A stretch of DNA of 64,000 nt from Bacteroidales bacterium. Lineage in GTDB: Bacteria; Bacteroidota; Bacteroidia; Bacteroidales; F082. The position numbers were made by a program, and so were the translations under genes. The DNA is taken from contig JAFXMK010000006.1 in NCBI GenBank assembly GCA_017530365.1, forward strand, positions 1 to 64,000, read 5' to 3'. Numbering within the stretch: the stretch's first letter is position 1; the number at the start of each line of letters is the position of its first letter. Below are positions 40,382-48,084 of this stretch, piece by piece. Under the pieces are notes generated by a model. It had not been told where the DNA came from, ran no database searches, and saw only the letters and a list, made by a program, of their open reading frames with translations.

Positions 40382-41675
40382 TTTGAATCATAGTATCCTG
40401 AAGCTGGCGATACCGAACATCATCAGCAATATCACCGTGCCTTTGTTGGGCTTGGTGGACATGATGCTGATGGGGCATCTGGACTCCGTTTCGTACATCG
40501 GTGCCATCGGTCTCGGCGGCACCATCTTCAGCGTGATGTACTCCATCTTCAGCTTCATGAGGGCTGGAACGACAGGCTTCACCGCACAGGCATACGGTGG
40601 CAACAACCATCAGGAGATCTCCTACGGCTTCTACCGCTCCATGAGCATCGCATTGATCGCCACCGTGTTGGTGCTTTCCTTGCAGCGACCCATCGAATGG
40701 ATTGCCATGCAGCTGCTCAACGGCAGCGACGAGGTGCTGCGTTTCACCAGCGAATACTTCCGTGTGAGAATCTGGGCGGCGCCTGCTGTGCTGAGCCTTT
40801 ACACCTTCAACGGCTGGTACATCGGCATGCAGAACACCACCATTCCCATGGTCATCGCCATCCTGATCAATGCGGTCAACATAGGGCTGAGCGTGTTGTT
40901 TGTCAACGTGTTCGACATGGGCGTGGCTGGTGTGGCGTTGGGCACCGTCATCGCACAATATATTGGTCTGCTCACCGCCATCATTTTCATGTTGGCAAAA
41001 TACAGGCAATACCTCATCCGGATTGACAAGAAGATCTTGTTGCAAACCGACAAGCTGAAGCGTTTTTTCAAGGTGAATACCGACTTCATGATCCGCAGCA
41101 TCCTATTGGTGTTGACCATTGCCTTCTTTACCAACCAAAGCGCCAAACTAGGCGACGACATCTTGGCGGTCAACATGATCCTGATGCAATTTTTCTACAT
41201 CTTCAGCTATTTCACGGATGGGTTCGCCTACGCTGGAGAAGCCTTGGTGGGACGTTTCACGGGAGCTCACGATCACGAGAACCTAAAGAAAACCATCAAA
41301 TATCTATTGCTTTGGGGCTTGGGATTGAGCATTCCCTTTACCTTGTTGTACTGGGCCTTCCCTGAGACCTTTATCCATCTCATCTCCGACCAGCCTGGGA
41401 TAGCCGAGCAGGCCCGCCCCTACTACATTTACATGATCCTCATCCCTGTCATCACCTTTGCCGCTTTCCTTTGGGATGGCATCTACATTGGTGCCACAGC
41501 TGCCAAGGAGATCCGCAACACGATGGTCATCGCGTCACTGATCGTTTTCCTTCCCGCTTGGTATTTCCTCATGCCCATCTACGGCAACCACGGGTTATGG
41601 ATCGCATTCTTGCTCTTCATGGTGGCAAGAGGCGTGAGCATGACGGTAATGGCACCGAGGATATGGAAATCATGA
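40368..41675 (+). CDS. MATE family efflux transporter
   Basis: A 435-residue inner membrane transporter with 12 predicted helices of the MATE/DinF type: LNHSILKLAIPNIISNITVPLLGLVDMMLMGHL at the N-terminus, and MRAGTTGFTAQAYGG. MATE proteins export drugs or organic cations using Na+ or H+ gradients; the substrate is unknown. No ATG lies near the conserved N-terminus, so the start is taken as TTG at 40368 inside the repeat element that also ends msrC. It converges on lpxD with 6 bp between stops. Confidence 0.92.
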   Translation: MVEKNLNHSILKLAIPNIISNITVPLLGLVDMMLMGHLDSVSYIGAIGLGGTIFSVMYSIFSFMRAGTTGFTAQAYGGNNHQEISYGFYRSMSIALIATVLVLSLQRPIEWIAMQLLNGSDEVLRFTSEYFRVRIWAAPAVLSLYTFNGWYIGMQNTTIPMVIAILINAVNIGLSVLFVNVFDMGVAGVALGTVIAQYIGLLTAIIFMLAKYRQYLIRIDKKILLQTDKLKRFFKVNTDFMIRSILLVLTIAFFTNQSAKLGDDILAVNMILMQFFYIFSYFTDGFAYAGEALVGRFTGAHDHENLKKTIKYLLLWGLGLSIPFTLLYWAFPETFIHLISDQPGIAEQARPYYIYMILIPVITFAAFLWDGIYIGATAAKEIRNTMVIASLIVFLPAWYFLMPIYGNHGLWIAFLLFMVARGVSMTVMAPRIWKS

Positions 41676-41681
41676 AAACCC

Positions 41682-42623
41682 TTATTCCGGATTCTTCGAG
41701 TAATACTCTTTAAGGAAATCAGGCAATTTACGCATGGCTGCCTGTTCGCGCCATTGCTTGCGGACGTCCTGGGCAGGAACGCCGAACACGGCCTTGCCAG
41801 GCTCGATGTTCTTATCGACGGCAGAAGTAGCCAACACCACGGCACCTTCGCCGATTACCAAGTCTTTGTTGATGCAGACACGGCCCCAAAGGATGACATC
41901 GTCTTCGATACGGGTGACGCCGGCAATGGCAGCATGGCTACCGATAAGACAGTTGCGGCCGATGTAGCTGTCGTGGCCGACTTGACAATGGTTGTCCATC
42001 TTGGTGCCACGACGGATGGTGGTGTCGGAAGTGACACCTTTGTCGATGCTGCATAAAGCACCGATCTCCACGTCATCTTCAATCACCACACGACCAAACG
42101 ACTCGAATTTCTTGTAGCTGTCGGCCCTGCGCTGGAAATAATAGGCATCCGCCCCGATGACGCTACCGGAGTGAATGATCACATTGTCACCAATCACGCA
42201 ATAGTCATAGATGGTGACGTTGGGATGAATGACGCAGTTTTTGCCAATCTTGGCATGGTTCCCGACAAATGAACCAGGCATGATAACGGTCCCCTCTCCG
42301 ATCTCAGCGGTCGGGCTGATGGCCTGAGTGCACGGCTCCGAAGGACGGTAATGCCGCATCGCCTTAAGGAAGGCGTCGAAGGGATCGTCATGAATGAGCA
42401 GGGCCTTGCCCTCTGGACACTCCACGCGCTTGTTGATAAGCACGACGGTAGCGGCAGAGTTCAAGGCCTTGCCATAGTATTTCGGATGATCCACAAAAGT
42501 CACGTCCCCCGCCTCGACCTTATGGATTTCATTGAAACCCGTGATCGGGAACTTGGGGTCTCCGACAAACTCTGCGCCAATTAGCTCGGCGAGTTGTTTT
42601 AATGTGGTCCTCGGTATCTTCAT
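41682..42623 (-). CDS. lpxD: UDP-3-O-acylglucosamine N-acyltransferase LpxD
   Basis: A 313-residue left-handed beta-helix acyltransferase. The N-terminal uridine-binding domain has ITGFNEIHKVEAGDVTFVDHPKY. Hexapeptide repeats run from about residue 100 to 280 (ISPTAEIGEGTVIMPGSFVG and following). The conserved GADAYYFQRR and DNHCQVGHDSYIG include the likely catalytic His. It adds the N-linked acyl chain in lipid A synthesis. The ATG at 42623 overlaps the efp stop by one base (TAATG), so the two are coupled. Many Bacteroidetes carry two LpxD forms; this one has a slightly shortened C-terminus. Confidence 0.9.
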   Translation of the reverse strand: MKIPRTTLKQLAELIGAEFVGDPKFPITGFNEIHKVEAGDVTFVDHPKYYGKALNSAATVVLINKRVECPEGKALLIHDDPFDAFLKAMRHYRPSEPCTQAISPTAEIGEGTVIMPGSFVGNHAKIGKNCVIHPNVTIYDYCVIGDNVIIHSGSVIGADAYYFQRRADSYKKFESFGRVVIEDDVEIGALCSIDKGVTSDTTIRRGTKMDNHCQVGHDSYIGRNCLIGSHAAIAGVTRIEDDVILWGRVCINKDLVIGEGAVVLATSAVDKNIEPGKAVFGVPAQDVRKQWREQAAMRKLPDFLKEYYSKNPE

Positions 42624-43186
42624 TAGGCTTTCACGCGTTCGCAATATTCACCAGTGCGGGTGTCAACGCGGATCATGTCGTCGGTGTTGATGAACAGCGG
42701 GACACGGACCATGGCACCAGTCTCAACAGTTGCTTCCTTAAGAGCGTTGGTGGCAGTGTTGCCCTTCTCGCCAGGTTCGGTATAGGTAACCTTCAGCACA
42801 GTCTTGACCGGCATTTCAGCGTACAGGATGGTTTCGGTTGAAGCATCCACAACGACATCAACAATATCGTTTTCTTTCATGAATTTCACACCAGTGATAT
42901 TGTCCTCGGCGATCGGAATCTGATCGTAGGTCTCAGTGTGCATGAAGATGAAGTCTTCACCTTCCTTGTACAAATACTGGTAGGGACGGTGTTCAACGCG
43001 GACATCTTCCAATTTCACGCCGATGTCGAATCTCTTTTCAAGAACGTTGCCGCTGAGAACATCTTTCAGCTTGATACGCATGATAGTGTTGCCTTTACCA
43101 GGCTTAACATGTTGGAAGTCAATGCAGAAATAAATCTTTCCGTCCATACGGATAGCACTTCCGATCTTTACATCTTGACTAAGCAT
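42623..43186 (-). CDS. efp: Elongation factor P
   Basis: A 187-residue translation factor that relieves ribosome stalling at polyproline. Three beta-barrel domains are present. The tip loop KPGKGNTIMRIKLKD carries Lys (about 32), where other species modify the residue. The C-terminal EYCERVKA is typical. A -7 box (TATTTTTG, 43238-43231) precedes it. It is translationally coupled to lpxD. Confidence 0.96.
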   Translation of the reverse strand: MLSQDVKIGSAIRMDGKIYFCIDFQHVKPGKGNTIMRIKLKDVLSGNVLEKRFDIGVKLEDVRVEHRPYQYLYKEGEDFIFMHTETYDQIPIAEDNITGVKFMKENDIVDVVVDASTETILYAEMPVKTVLKVTYTEPGEKGNTATNALKEATVETGAMVRVPLFINTDDMIRVDTRTGEYCERVKA

Positions 43187-43230
43187 AGGTCTATTTTAGA
43201 TTAAATGATTTAAAATTTAAAATTAAAAGG

Positions 43231-43238
43231 CAAAAATA
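43231..43238 (-). promoter_or_regulatory. -7 box of efp
   Basis: TATTTTTG on the minus strand, 44 bp before the ATG. Between it and the gene lies an AT-rich stretch with TTTAAAA-type units of 7 nt. Confidence 0.6.
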
Positions 43239-43269
43239 CTAAAAAAATCAAAACCTTATAAAAAAAATG

Positions 43270-43310
43270 AAAAATAGATTGCTTTGTTTCGCTCACAATG
43301 AAGCATAGCG
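43270..43310. terminator. Possible weak hairpin after the DUF721 gene
   Basis: On the minus strand TGCTT-cat-TGT can pair with ACA-AAGCA, followed by a T-rich tract, just downstream of the DUF721 stop. The phrase GATTGCTTTG...CACAATGAAGC may be a decayed interspersed repeat. Confidence 0.35.
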
Positions 43311-43601
43311 TCACCTGAAAACGATATCGGTGACCACTTCCCGACCCACGATATTATTGAGATTTCTCAATAACACTGACTTGGAATAACTCAATTCAGA
43401 ACGCAGACTGTCGGAAGTCAGTTTCACAAACATCACCCCATCCTTGATATAGAGATCTCTAGTATATTGAGCGATAAAAGGTCCCACTACAGCATTCCAT
43501 CCCTTGATGATTTTTTGCTCATCATAGTAATCTGGGCCTTTGTGCTCCGCATAAAAAGCCTGGATCAACTCTCCCACCGTATTCTGATTCGGATCATTCA
43601 T
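43311..43601 (-). CDS. DUF721 (DciA-like) domain protein
   Basis: A 96-residue protein with the DUF721 core: TVGELIQAFYAEHK, IIKGWNAVVGPFIAQYTRDLYIKDGVMFVKLTSDSLRSELSYSK. DUF721 includes DciA, a bacterial helicase-loading factor, and the gene sits next to recF here as in many relatives. That supports a role at the replication fork, by inference. The ATG at 43601 overlaps the recF stop by 8 bp and is preferred over an upstream start inside recF. Confidence 0.9.
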   Translation of the reverse strand: MNDPNQNTVGELIQAFYAEHKGPDYYDEQKIIKGWNAVVGPFIAQYTRDLYIKDGVMFVKLTSDSLRSELSYSKSVLLRNLNNIVGREVVTDIVFR

Positions 43602-44709
43602 GGCTGACTGGATTGATGTGACCTGATTCGACCTCAAAGATACGATGATTGATATCTGTATCCTCGAAAAGTCTTTCTATACGCTGCTGTTGGGTATCGG
43701 TGATGAACACCTGCCCGAAATGATTGTCGCCCACCAACCTGACGAGTTTTTTCACCCGTTCGTCATCAAGTTTGTCAAAGATGTCATCAAGGAGCAGAAT
43801 CGGCTTGTACCCTATCTTCTGGTAGTTGTATTCAAACTGAGCCAGACGGATGGAAACCACGAACGACTTTTGCTGGCCTTGCGATCCGAACTTCTTCAGG
43901 GGATGGCCGTCAAGGAGGAACTCGAGATCGTCCTTATGGATGCCCACGTTGGTATAGCACGAATAAGCATCTTGTTGCAGGTTTTCTTCAAGAAGCTGAT
44001 GTAAAGGCTTGTCATCCAATTTGGAATTATAGATTACCTCAACTTTTTCTTTAGCACCAGAAACCACTTCGTAATAATGCTGGAAGATGGGCTTGAACTC
44101 GTTGAGAAACAGCCGGCGCTTGTCATGGATGTCGTCGGCGCAGACACAGAGCTGGTCGTCCCAAAGCTGTAACAGGGAGCGGTCGAAATGACGGGAATCG
44201 GCAAACTGCCGCAACTGCATGTTGCGTTGCAACAGAGCGCGGTTGTACTTCAGCAAGGCATTGAGATAGAGCGGATCGAACTGGGAAATGACCCCATCGA
44301 TGAACTTGCGGCGCAGCTCGCTCCCATCGTTGATAAGGTCTCGGTCGTAAGGCGAGATCATCACCAGCGGGAACTTCCCGATATGGTCCGACAAGCGGTC
44401 GTATTCCTTTTTGTTGAACTTGAAGGATTTCTTGGCGTCGCGCTTTTGGACACATGAAACGGATTCGTTCTCTTTGTCGTCGAAGCCGTAGGTGCCATGG
44501 ATGCTAAAAAAATCCTGATCGTGGCGTATGTTGAGCTTGTCGGTGGCGTTAAAGAAACTCTTGCAAAAAGAGAGATAATAGATGGAATCTAGCACATTGG
44601 TCTTCCCTGCCCCGTTGAGTCCGACAAAACAATTCACCTTCTCCGAAAACGCCAGGTCGGCGCTCTCGCAGTTCTTGAAATTGGCCAGTCTCAATTCCTT
44701 CAGATACAT
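43594..44709 (-). CDS. recF: DNA replication and repair protein RecF
   Basis: A 371-residue SMC-like ATPase that loads RecA at gaps with RecO and RecR. It begins MYLKELRLANFKNCESADLAFS with Walker A VGLNGAGKTNVLDSI. The signature region FGSQGQQKSFVVSIRLAQ and Walker B KPILLLDDIFDKLD are intact. It begins at the base next to the porQ stop and overlaps the DUF721 gene, so nusB, porQ, recF and DUF721 form one likely transcription unit. Confidence 0.96.
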   Translation of the reverse strand: MYLKELRLANFKNCESADLAFSEKVNCFVGLNGAGKTNVLDSIYYLSFCKSFFNATDKLNIRHDQDFFSIHGTYGFDDKENESVSCVQKRDAKKSFKFNKKEYDRLSDHIGKFPLVMISPYDRDLINDGSELRRKFIDGVISQFDPLYLNALLKYNRALLQRNMQLRQFADSRHFDRSLLQLWDDQLCVCADDIHDKRRLFLNEFKPIFQHYYEVVSGAKEKVEVIYNSKLDDKPLHQLLEENLQQDAYSCYTNVGIHKDDLEFLLDGHPLKKFGSQGQQKSFVVSIRLAQFEYNYQKIGYKPILLLDDIFDKLDDERVKKLVRLVGDNHFGQVFITDTQQQRIERLFEDTDINHRIFEVESGHINPVSHE

Positions 44710-45741
44710 TTAGAACTTGTTGAGGTCCATGGTGATGGTAAGGTAGTTGGGGGCCGCTGTGATGTTGTCACGAGAACGAGCGTAGCTGATTTCAAACATC
44801 TTGATCTTCACGCCCAATCCAGCTGAGAAGCCAACTAACGTACGGTTTTCAGGCACATCCATCGCATAGCGTTGGCCGTAATTGAAAGCGGAGCGCAGGA
44901 CGATGTTCCTGCCCAAGGTCAATTCTCCGCCAACAACAAAATGGCAGGCCAAGTTATGGACAAAACGGGCAACGCCATTTTCCTGAGTAAACTCGCCTGT
45001 GATTGGGTCGGTATGCTGTTCCATATAAATGGGCGTCTCCAGCAATTTATTCCATTTCTGGATATCATTGTACCATAACATTACGGTTACAGGAAGATGC
45101 TCCAGCTTGCGCGATGCTCCAAAATCGATCGAAAACGGCAATGGTGCGTGACGGGTGTCAAAGTTATTGAAAAGCTGTGTGCCGATATTTCTTGCAGTCA
45201 ATGAAAGGATCCATCCGTTATCGGCGAGATACATGCCTCCCACATCCACAGCCATGGCTCCAGCATGGTACATCTCGTGTTGGAGACCAGCGTATTTGAT
45301 AGCAGCACCCACGCTCCAGTTGGGAGAGAGACGGCGTCCCCAACCAAGATTCACGGCAAAATCATTACAAGAGAAATCGCCGGTAATCATGCCGCTTTCT
45401 GAGGTTTCATCGAAGTGACCATAGTTGTGGTATTGCACCGTTGCGGCAAAACTACCGATCGTTTCAAAAGTGTGGGAGTACTGTAATGTAGCGAAATTGA
45501 TATCGGTGAAATAATCCACGTATGCCAAGCCAAGCTTGTTGTCCATACCTTCCCCAATTGTAGCCGGATTGAAAGTGGAAAGCTGAATGTCATCGTCATA
45601 CAACGGCAACGGCAACCCACCCAACGCTGCTACACGGGCCGAATTGGTGGCTCTCAGAAATGAATAGGTGCCATTCGCCTGTTGGGCAGATGCTCCAACT
45701 GCCATCATCAGAGCCAATACTATGATAATTGTTTTACGCAT
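44710..45741 (-). CDS. porQ: Type IX secretion system protein PorQ
   Basis: A 343-residue outer-membrane barrel protein with signal peptide MRKTIIIVLALMMAVGASAQ. QQANGTYSFLRATNSARVAALGG is the PorQ opening, and NPATIGEGMDNKLGLAYVDYF with the closing strand TITMDLNKF fits the family. PorQ belongs to the attachment complex of T9SS with PorU, PorV and PorZ in P. gingivalis, which cleaves and anchors cargo. The window encodes at least three cargo proteins. It stands between nusB and recF. Confidence 0.92.
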   Translation of the reverse strand: MRKTIIIVLALMMAVGASAQQANGTYSFLRATNSARVAALGGLPLPLYDDDIQLSTFNPATIGEGMDNKLGLAYVDYFTDINFATLQYSHTFETIGSFAATVQYHNYGHFDETSESGMITGDFSCNDFAVNLGWGRRLSPNWSVGAAIKYAGLQHEMYHAGAMAVDVGGMYLADNGWILSLTARNIGTQLFNNFDTRHAPLPFSIDFGASRKLEHLPVTVMLWYNDIQKWNKLLETPIYMEQHTDPITGEFTQENGVARFVHNLACHFVVGGELTLGRNIVLRSAFNYGQRYAMDVPENRTLVGFSAGLGVKIKMFEISYARSRDNITAAPNYLTITMDLNKF

Positions 45742-45753
45742 ATTCTCTTTTTA

Positions 45754-45785
45754 ATTCCTCCTCACTCCTAACTCCCAACTCTACA
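45754..45785 (-). repeat. Heptamer array after nusB
   Basis: On the minus strand the nusB TAG is followed by units AGTTGGG, AGTTAGG, AGTGAGG, AGGAATT up to the porQ leader. Confidence 0.78.
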
Positions 45786-46740
45786 CCAGTCCTCTTCCAT
45801 ATTTGACCAATTTGCCTTCTTCCTTAAGCTGCTCGGAAAGCTTGTCGAGGATTCCGTTTACGAACCTCCGGCTGTCGGGAGTGCTGTAGTATTTTGAAAT
45901 TTCAATGTATTCGTTGATGGTAACCTTAACAGGGATGTCGCTGAACTGGCAGAACTCCGTCAAAGCCATGAAGATAATGATCTTGTCCATCAAAGCGATG
46001 CGGTCGTAATCCCAATTGGAGATGTTCGCTTTCACCAGCTCTTGATACTCGTCTGCATGTTTCAGCGTATCTTTGAAGAGCTTGACGAGGTAGCGCTTGT
46101 CATCGTTGTTTTCGTCGTTTTCCGTCTTGTACGCAGGCGGAATCTTTGACGACTCGTTGAAGTTCTCATCCAACTCGTTGAAGAACTTCCACAGCAGGAA
46201 CAGTCCCAAATGATAGTCGCTGTTATACACCAGATTCTTGTCGGAATAATAGTCGAACAGCAACTCATCATCCTCCATGTGGTTATCGATAACATCCAAA
46301 ATCAGTTTCTTATCCATTTCGAAACTGTTTTTGCTGCTGATCATATATTCCTGATATTCCTTGTACTCACGGAGACGGTTATAGAATCCACGGATGAAGT
46401 CCTCGCGGTCGTCTGCCCAATTGATCTTGTATTGTTCGGTCAGATGCATCAAGTCCGTGTTCTTTTCCAAGATGTTGAGGATACGGTTGTTGATGAACTT
46501 GCGGTTCGGGTTCAGGTCTTCTGCCGTAGGGAAGTTCTTGTGCATGTTCTCCTCAATCCTGCGTTCGGCAAAGCACTTCACCTCCACCCAAAATGACAAC
46601 TGACGGATAAAAAGCCCATAAAGGTTATCGACACTGTCGAGAAGACGGCGTTCGGCAACAGTCAAATCGGTCTCTTCAGCTTGATGATAAGCGTAAATCT
46701 GTTGTAACACCTTGATTCTCAAAAACCTTCTGTTAAGCAT
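45781..46740 (-). CDS. nusB: Transcription antitermination factor NusB (long Bacteroidetes form)
   Basis: A 319-residue protein. The C-terminal ~130 residues (TLKHADEYQELVKANISNWDYDRIALMDKIIIFMALTEF and INEYIEISKYYSTPDSRRFVNGILDKL) are the NusB fold. The N-terminal ~170 residues are a helical extension beginning MLNRRFLRIKVLQQIYAYHQAEE, as is usual in this phylum, while E. coli NusB is only ~140 residues. NusB binds boxA with S10 in rRNA antitermination. A TAAATTTG box is 45 bp upstream. It begins the unit nusB-porQ-recF-DUF721. Confidence 0.93.
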   Translation of the reverse strand: MLNRRFLRIKVLQQIYAYHQAEETDLTVAERRLLDSVDNLYGLFIRQLSFWVEVKCFAERRIEENMHKNFPTAEDLNPNRKFINNRILNILEKNTDLMHLTEQYKINWADDREDFIRGFYNRLREYKEYQEYMISSKNSFEMDKKLILDVIDNHMEDDELLFDYYSDKNLVYNSDYHLGLFLLWKFFNELDENFNESSKIPPAYKTENDENNDDKRYLVKLFKDTLKHADEYQELVKANISNWDYDRIALMDKIIIFMALTEFCQFSDIPVKVTINEYIEISKYYSTPDSRRFVNGILDKLSEQLKEEGKLVKYGRGLV

Positions 46741-46784
46741 ATAATAATAAGAATTGAAAAAACACTTTAATTTGTACTAAACGG

Positions 46785-46792
46785 CAAATTTA
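46785..46792 (-). promoter_or_regulatory. -7 box of nusB
   Basis: TAAATTTG on the minus strand, 44 bp before the start. Confidence 0.55.
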
Positions 46793-46835
46793 GTAATTAT
46801 TTCCAAATGGAAGATAAGACTTTAAAATAAAATGT

Positions 46836-46843
46836 TATCTTTG
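46836..46843 (+). promoter_or_regulatory. -7 box of the rubrerythrin gene
   Basis: TATCTTTG, 64 bp before the ATG at 46908. No strong -33 element is seen. Confidence 0.6.
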
Positions 46844-46907
46844 CATGATAAACGATCACTAATATAAAGGAACACTATAGAACTCAATAAAAGAAAGGAA
46901 TCTTAAC

Positions 46908-47456
46908 ATGAAGAAAAAATTCATTTGCCCGATTTGTGGTTATGTGCATGAAGGAGAGGAAGCTCCCGAGCGCTGCCCTCAGTGCAAACAGATTGTTGAA
47001 TGGAAGGTCGTTGACGAAAACGTCGCCCTGAATTTCGTGACCGAGCATGTCCTTGGCATTGCCAAAGGCACTGGCGACGAGATGATCAAAGACCTCAACG
47101 CCCAATTCATGGGTGAAGCCACCGAAGTCGGCATGTACCTGGCCATGAGCCGTCAGGCTGACCGCGAAGGCTATCCTGAGATTGCCGAAGCCTTCAAGCG
47201 CTATGCCTTCGAAGAGGCCGACCACTGCGCCCGTTTCGCCGAATTGCTCGGCGAGGTGGTTTGGGACACCAAGACAAACCTCAACAAGCGCATGATTGCC
47301 GAATGCGGTGCTTGCGAAGAGAAGATGCGCATCGCCCGCGTGGCCAAGGAACGCAACCTCGACGCCATCCACGACACCGTCCACGAGATGGCCAAGGACG
47401 AAGCCCGCCACGGCAAAGGATTTGAAGGACTATATAAACGTTACTTTGAGAAGTAA
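46908..47456 (+). CDS. Rubrerythrin with N-terminal rubredoxin-like domain (reverse rubrerythrin type)
   Basis: A 182-residue non-haem iron protein. A rubredoxin-like CxxC...CxxC site ([10 protein letters not shown] and ERCPQCKQ) is at the N-terminus, the reverse of classical rubrerythrin. It is followed by a four-helix di-iron domain with [46 protein letters not shown] and [13 protein letters not shown]. It reduces hydrogen peroxide with NAD(P)H-linked donors in the cytosol, protecting anaerobes. A ferritin gene follows 48 bp later. The TAA stop lies in a heptamer array of AAG-rich units. Confidence 0.93.
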   Translation: MKKKFICPICGYVHEGEEAPERCPQCKQIVEWKVVDENVALNFVTEHVLGIAKGTGDEMIKDLNAQFMGEATEVGMYLAMSRQADREGYPEIAEAFKRYAFEEADHCARFAELLGEVVWDTKTNLNKRMIAECGACEEKMRIARVAKERNLDAIHDTVHEMAKDEARHGKGFEGLYKRYFEK

Positions 47457-47485
47457 GAAGACAGAAGCAAGAAGTTAGAATAATT
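47451..47485 (+). repeat. Heptamer array (AAGTAAG units)
   Basis: Units AAGTAAG, AAGACAG, AAGCAAG, AAGTTAG, AATAATT begin inside the last codons of the rubrerythrin gene. TTCGTAAAATTCGCC follows before the ferritin gene and may be part of another dispersed repeat. Confidence 0.72.
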
Positions 47486-47504
47486 CGTAAAATTCGCCGT
47501 TACT

Positions 47505-48020
47505 ATGATTAGCAAAAAGTTATCAAAAGCCATCAACGACCAGATCAACGCTGAGATGTGGTCGGCCTATCTGTATCTGAGCATGTCTCAGGACATCTAT
47601 GCCAAAGGTTTCAAAGGTATCGCTCATTGGTACAAAGTGCAGTTCCTTGAGGAACAGGCACACGCAGCCATCATGATCAACTACCTCCACTCACAGGATG
47701 AGAAGGTGGTCCTCGCCCCTATCGCCAAAGTGCAAACCAGCTGGAAGAGTGTCTTGGCCACCTTCGAGGACACCCTCGCCCATGAGAAGAAGGTGACCGC
47801 CATGATCAACAACCTCTGCGACATCGCCGATGAGGATCATGACCGCGCCGCCGCCAACTTCCTCGCTTGGTTCATCGACGAACAGGTGGAAGAAGAAGAA
47901 AACGCCCGCGACCTCGTCAACCACTGCAAGATGATCGGCGACCACATCGGTGGCATGATCATGCTCGACAAAGAGCTTGGCGCTCGTGAGTACCACACGC
48001 CATCCCCGTTGAAAGATTAA
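47505..48020 (+). CDS. ftnA: Ferritin
   Basis: A 171-residue iron-storage protein of the FtnA type. Ferroxidase residues are visible: Glu in NAEMWSAYLYLSM (about 17), FLEEQAHAAIMINYL (Glu, His), and Glu/Gln in WFIDEQVEEEENARDLV. It forms 24-mer shells that oxidise and store iron, limiting Fenton chemistry, and fits the preceding peroxide-reducing rubrerythrin. It is followed by a clean heptamer array and a strong terminator. Confidence 0.95.
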   Translation: MISKKLSKAINDQINAEMWSAYLYLSMSQDIYAKGFKGIAHWYKVQFLEEQAHAAIMINYLHSQDEKVVLAPIAKVQTSWKSVLATFEDTLAHEKKVTAMINNLCDIADEDHDRAAANFLAWFIDEQVEEEENARDLVNHCKMIGDHIGGMIMLDKELGAREYHTPSPLKD

Positions 48021-48058
48021 AACTGAAAACTGTTAACTGTTAACTGAAAACTAAAAAA
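48017..48058 (+). repeat. Heptamer array (TGTTAAC/TGAAAAC units)
   Basis: Six perfect-period units: TTAAAAC, TGAAAAC, TGTTAAC, TGTTAAC, TGAAAAC, TAAAAAA. The first includes the ferritin stop; every unit bears TAA or TGA. It runs straight into a Rho-independent terminator. Confidence 0.88.
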
Positions 48059-48084
48059 GCCCCGATTTCTCGGGGCTTTTTTTA
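48052..48084. terminator. Rho-independent terminator, bidirectional
   Basis: GCCCCGA (48059-48065) pairs with TCGGGGC (48070-48076) around TTTC, flanked by A and T runs. It ends ferritin on plus and overlaps the end of the subtilase gene on minus. Confidence 0.92.

Noticed and set aside
43205-43231. Another heptamer array (TTTAAAA units) upstream of efp
   Set aside because: It is simple A/T sequence, it precedes a gene instead of following one, and its stop-bearing strand does not match a gene that has just ended; left out of the count.
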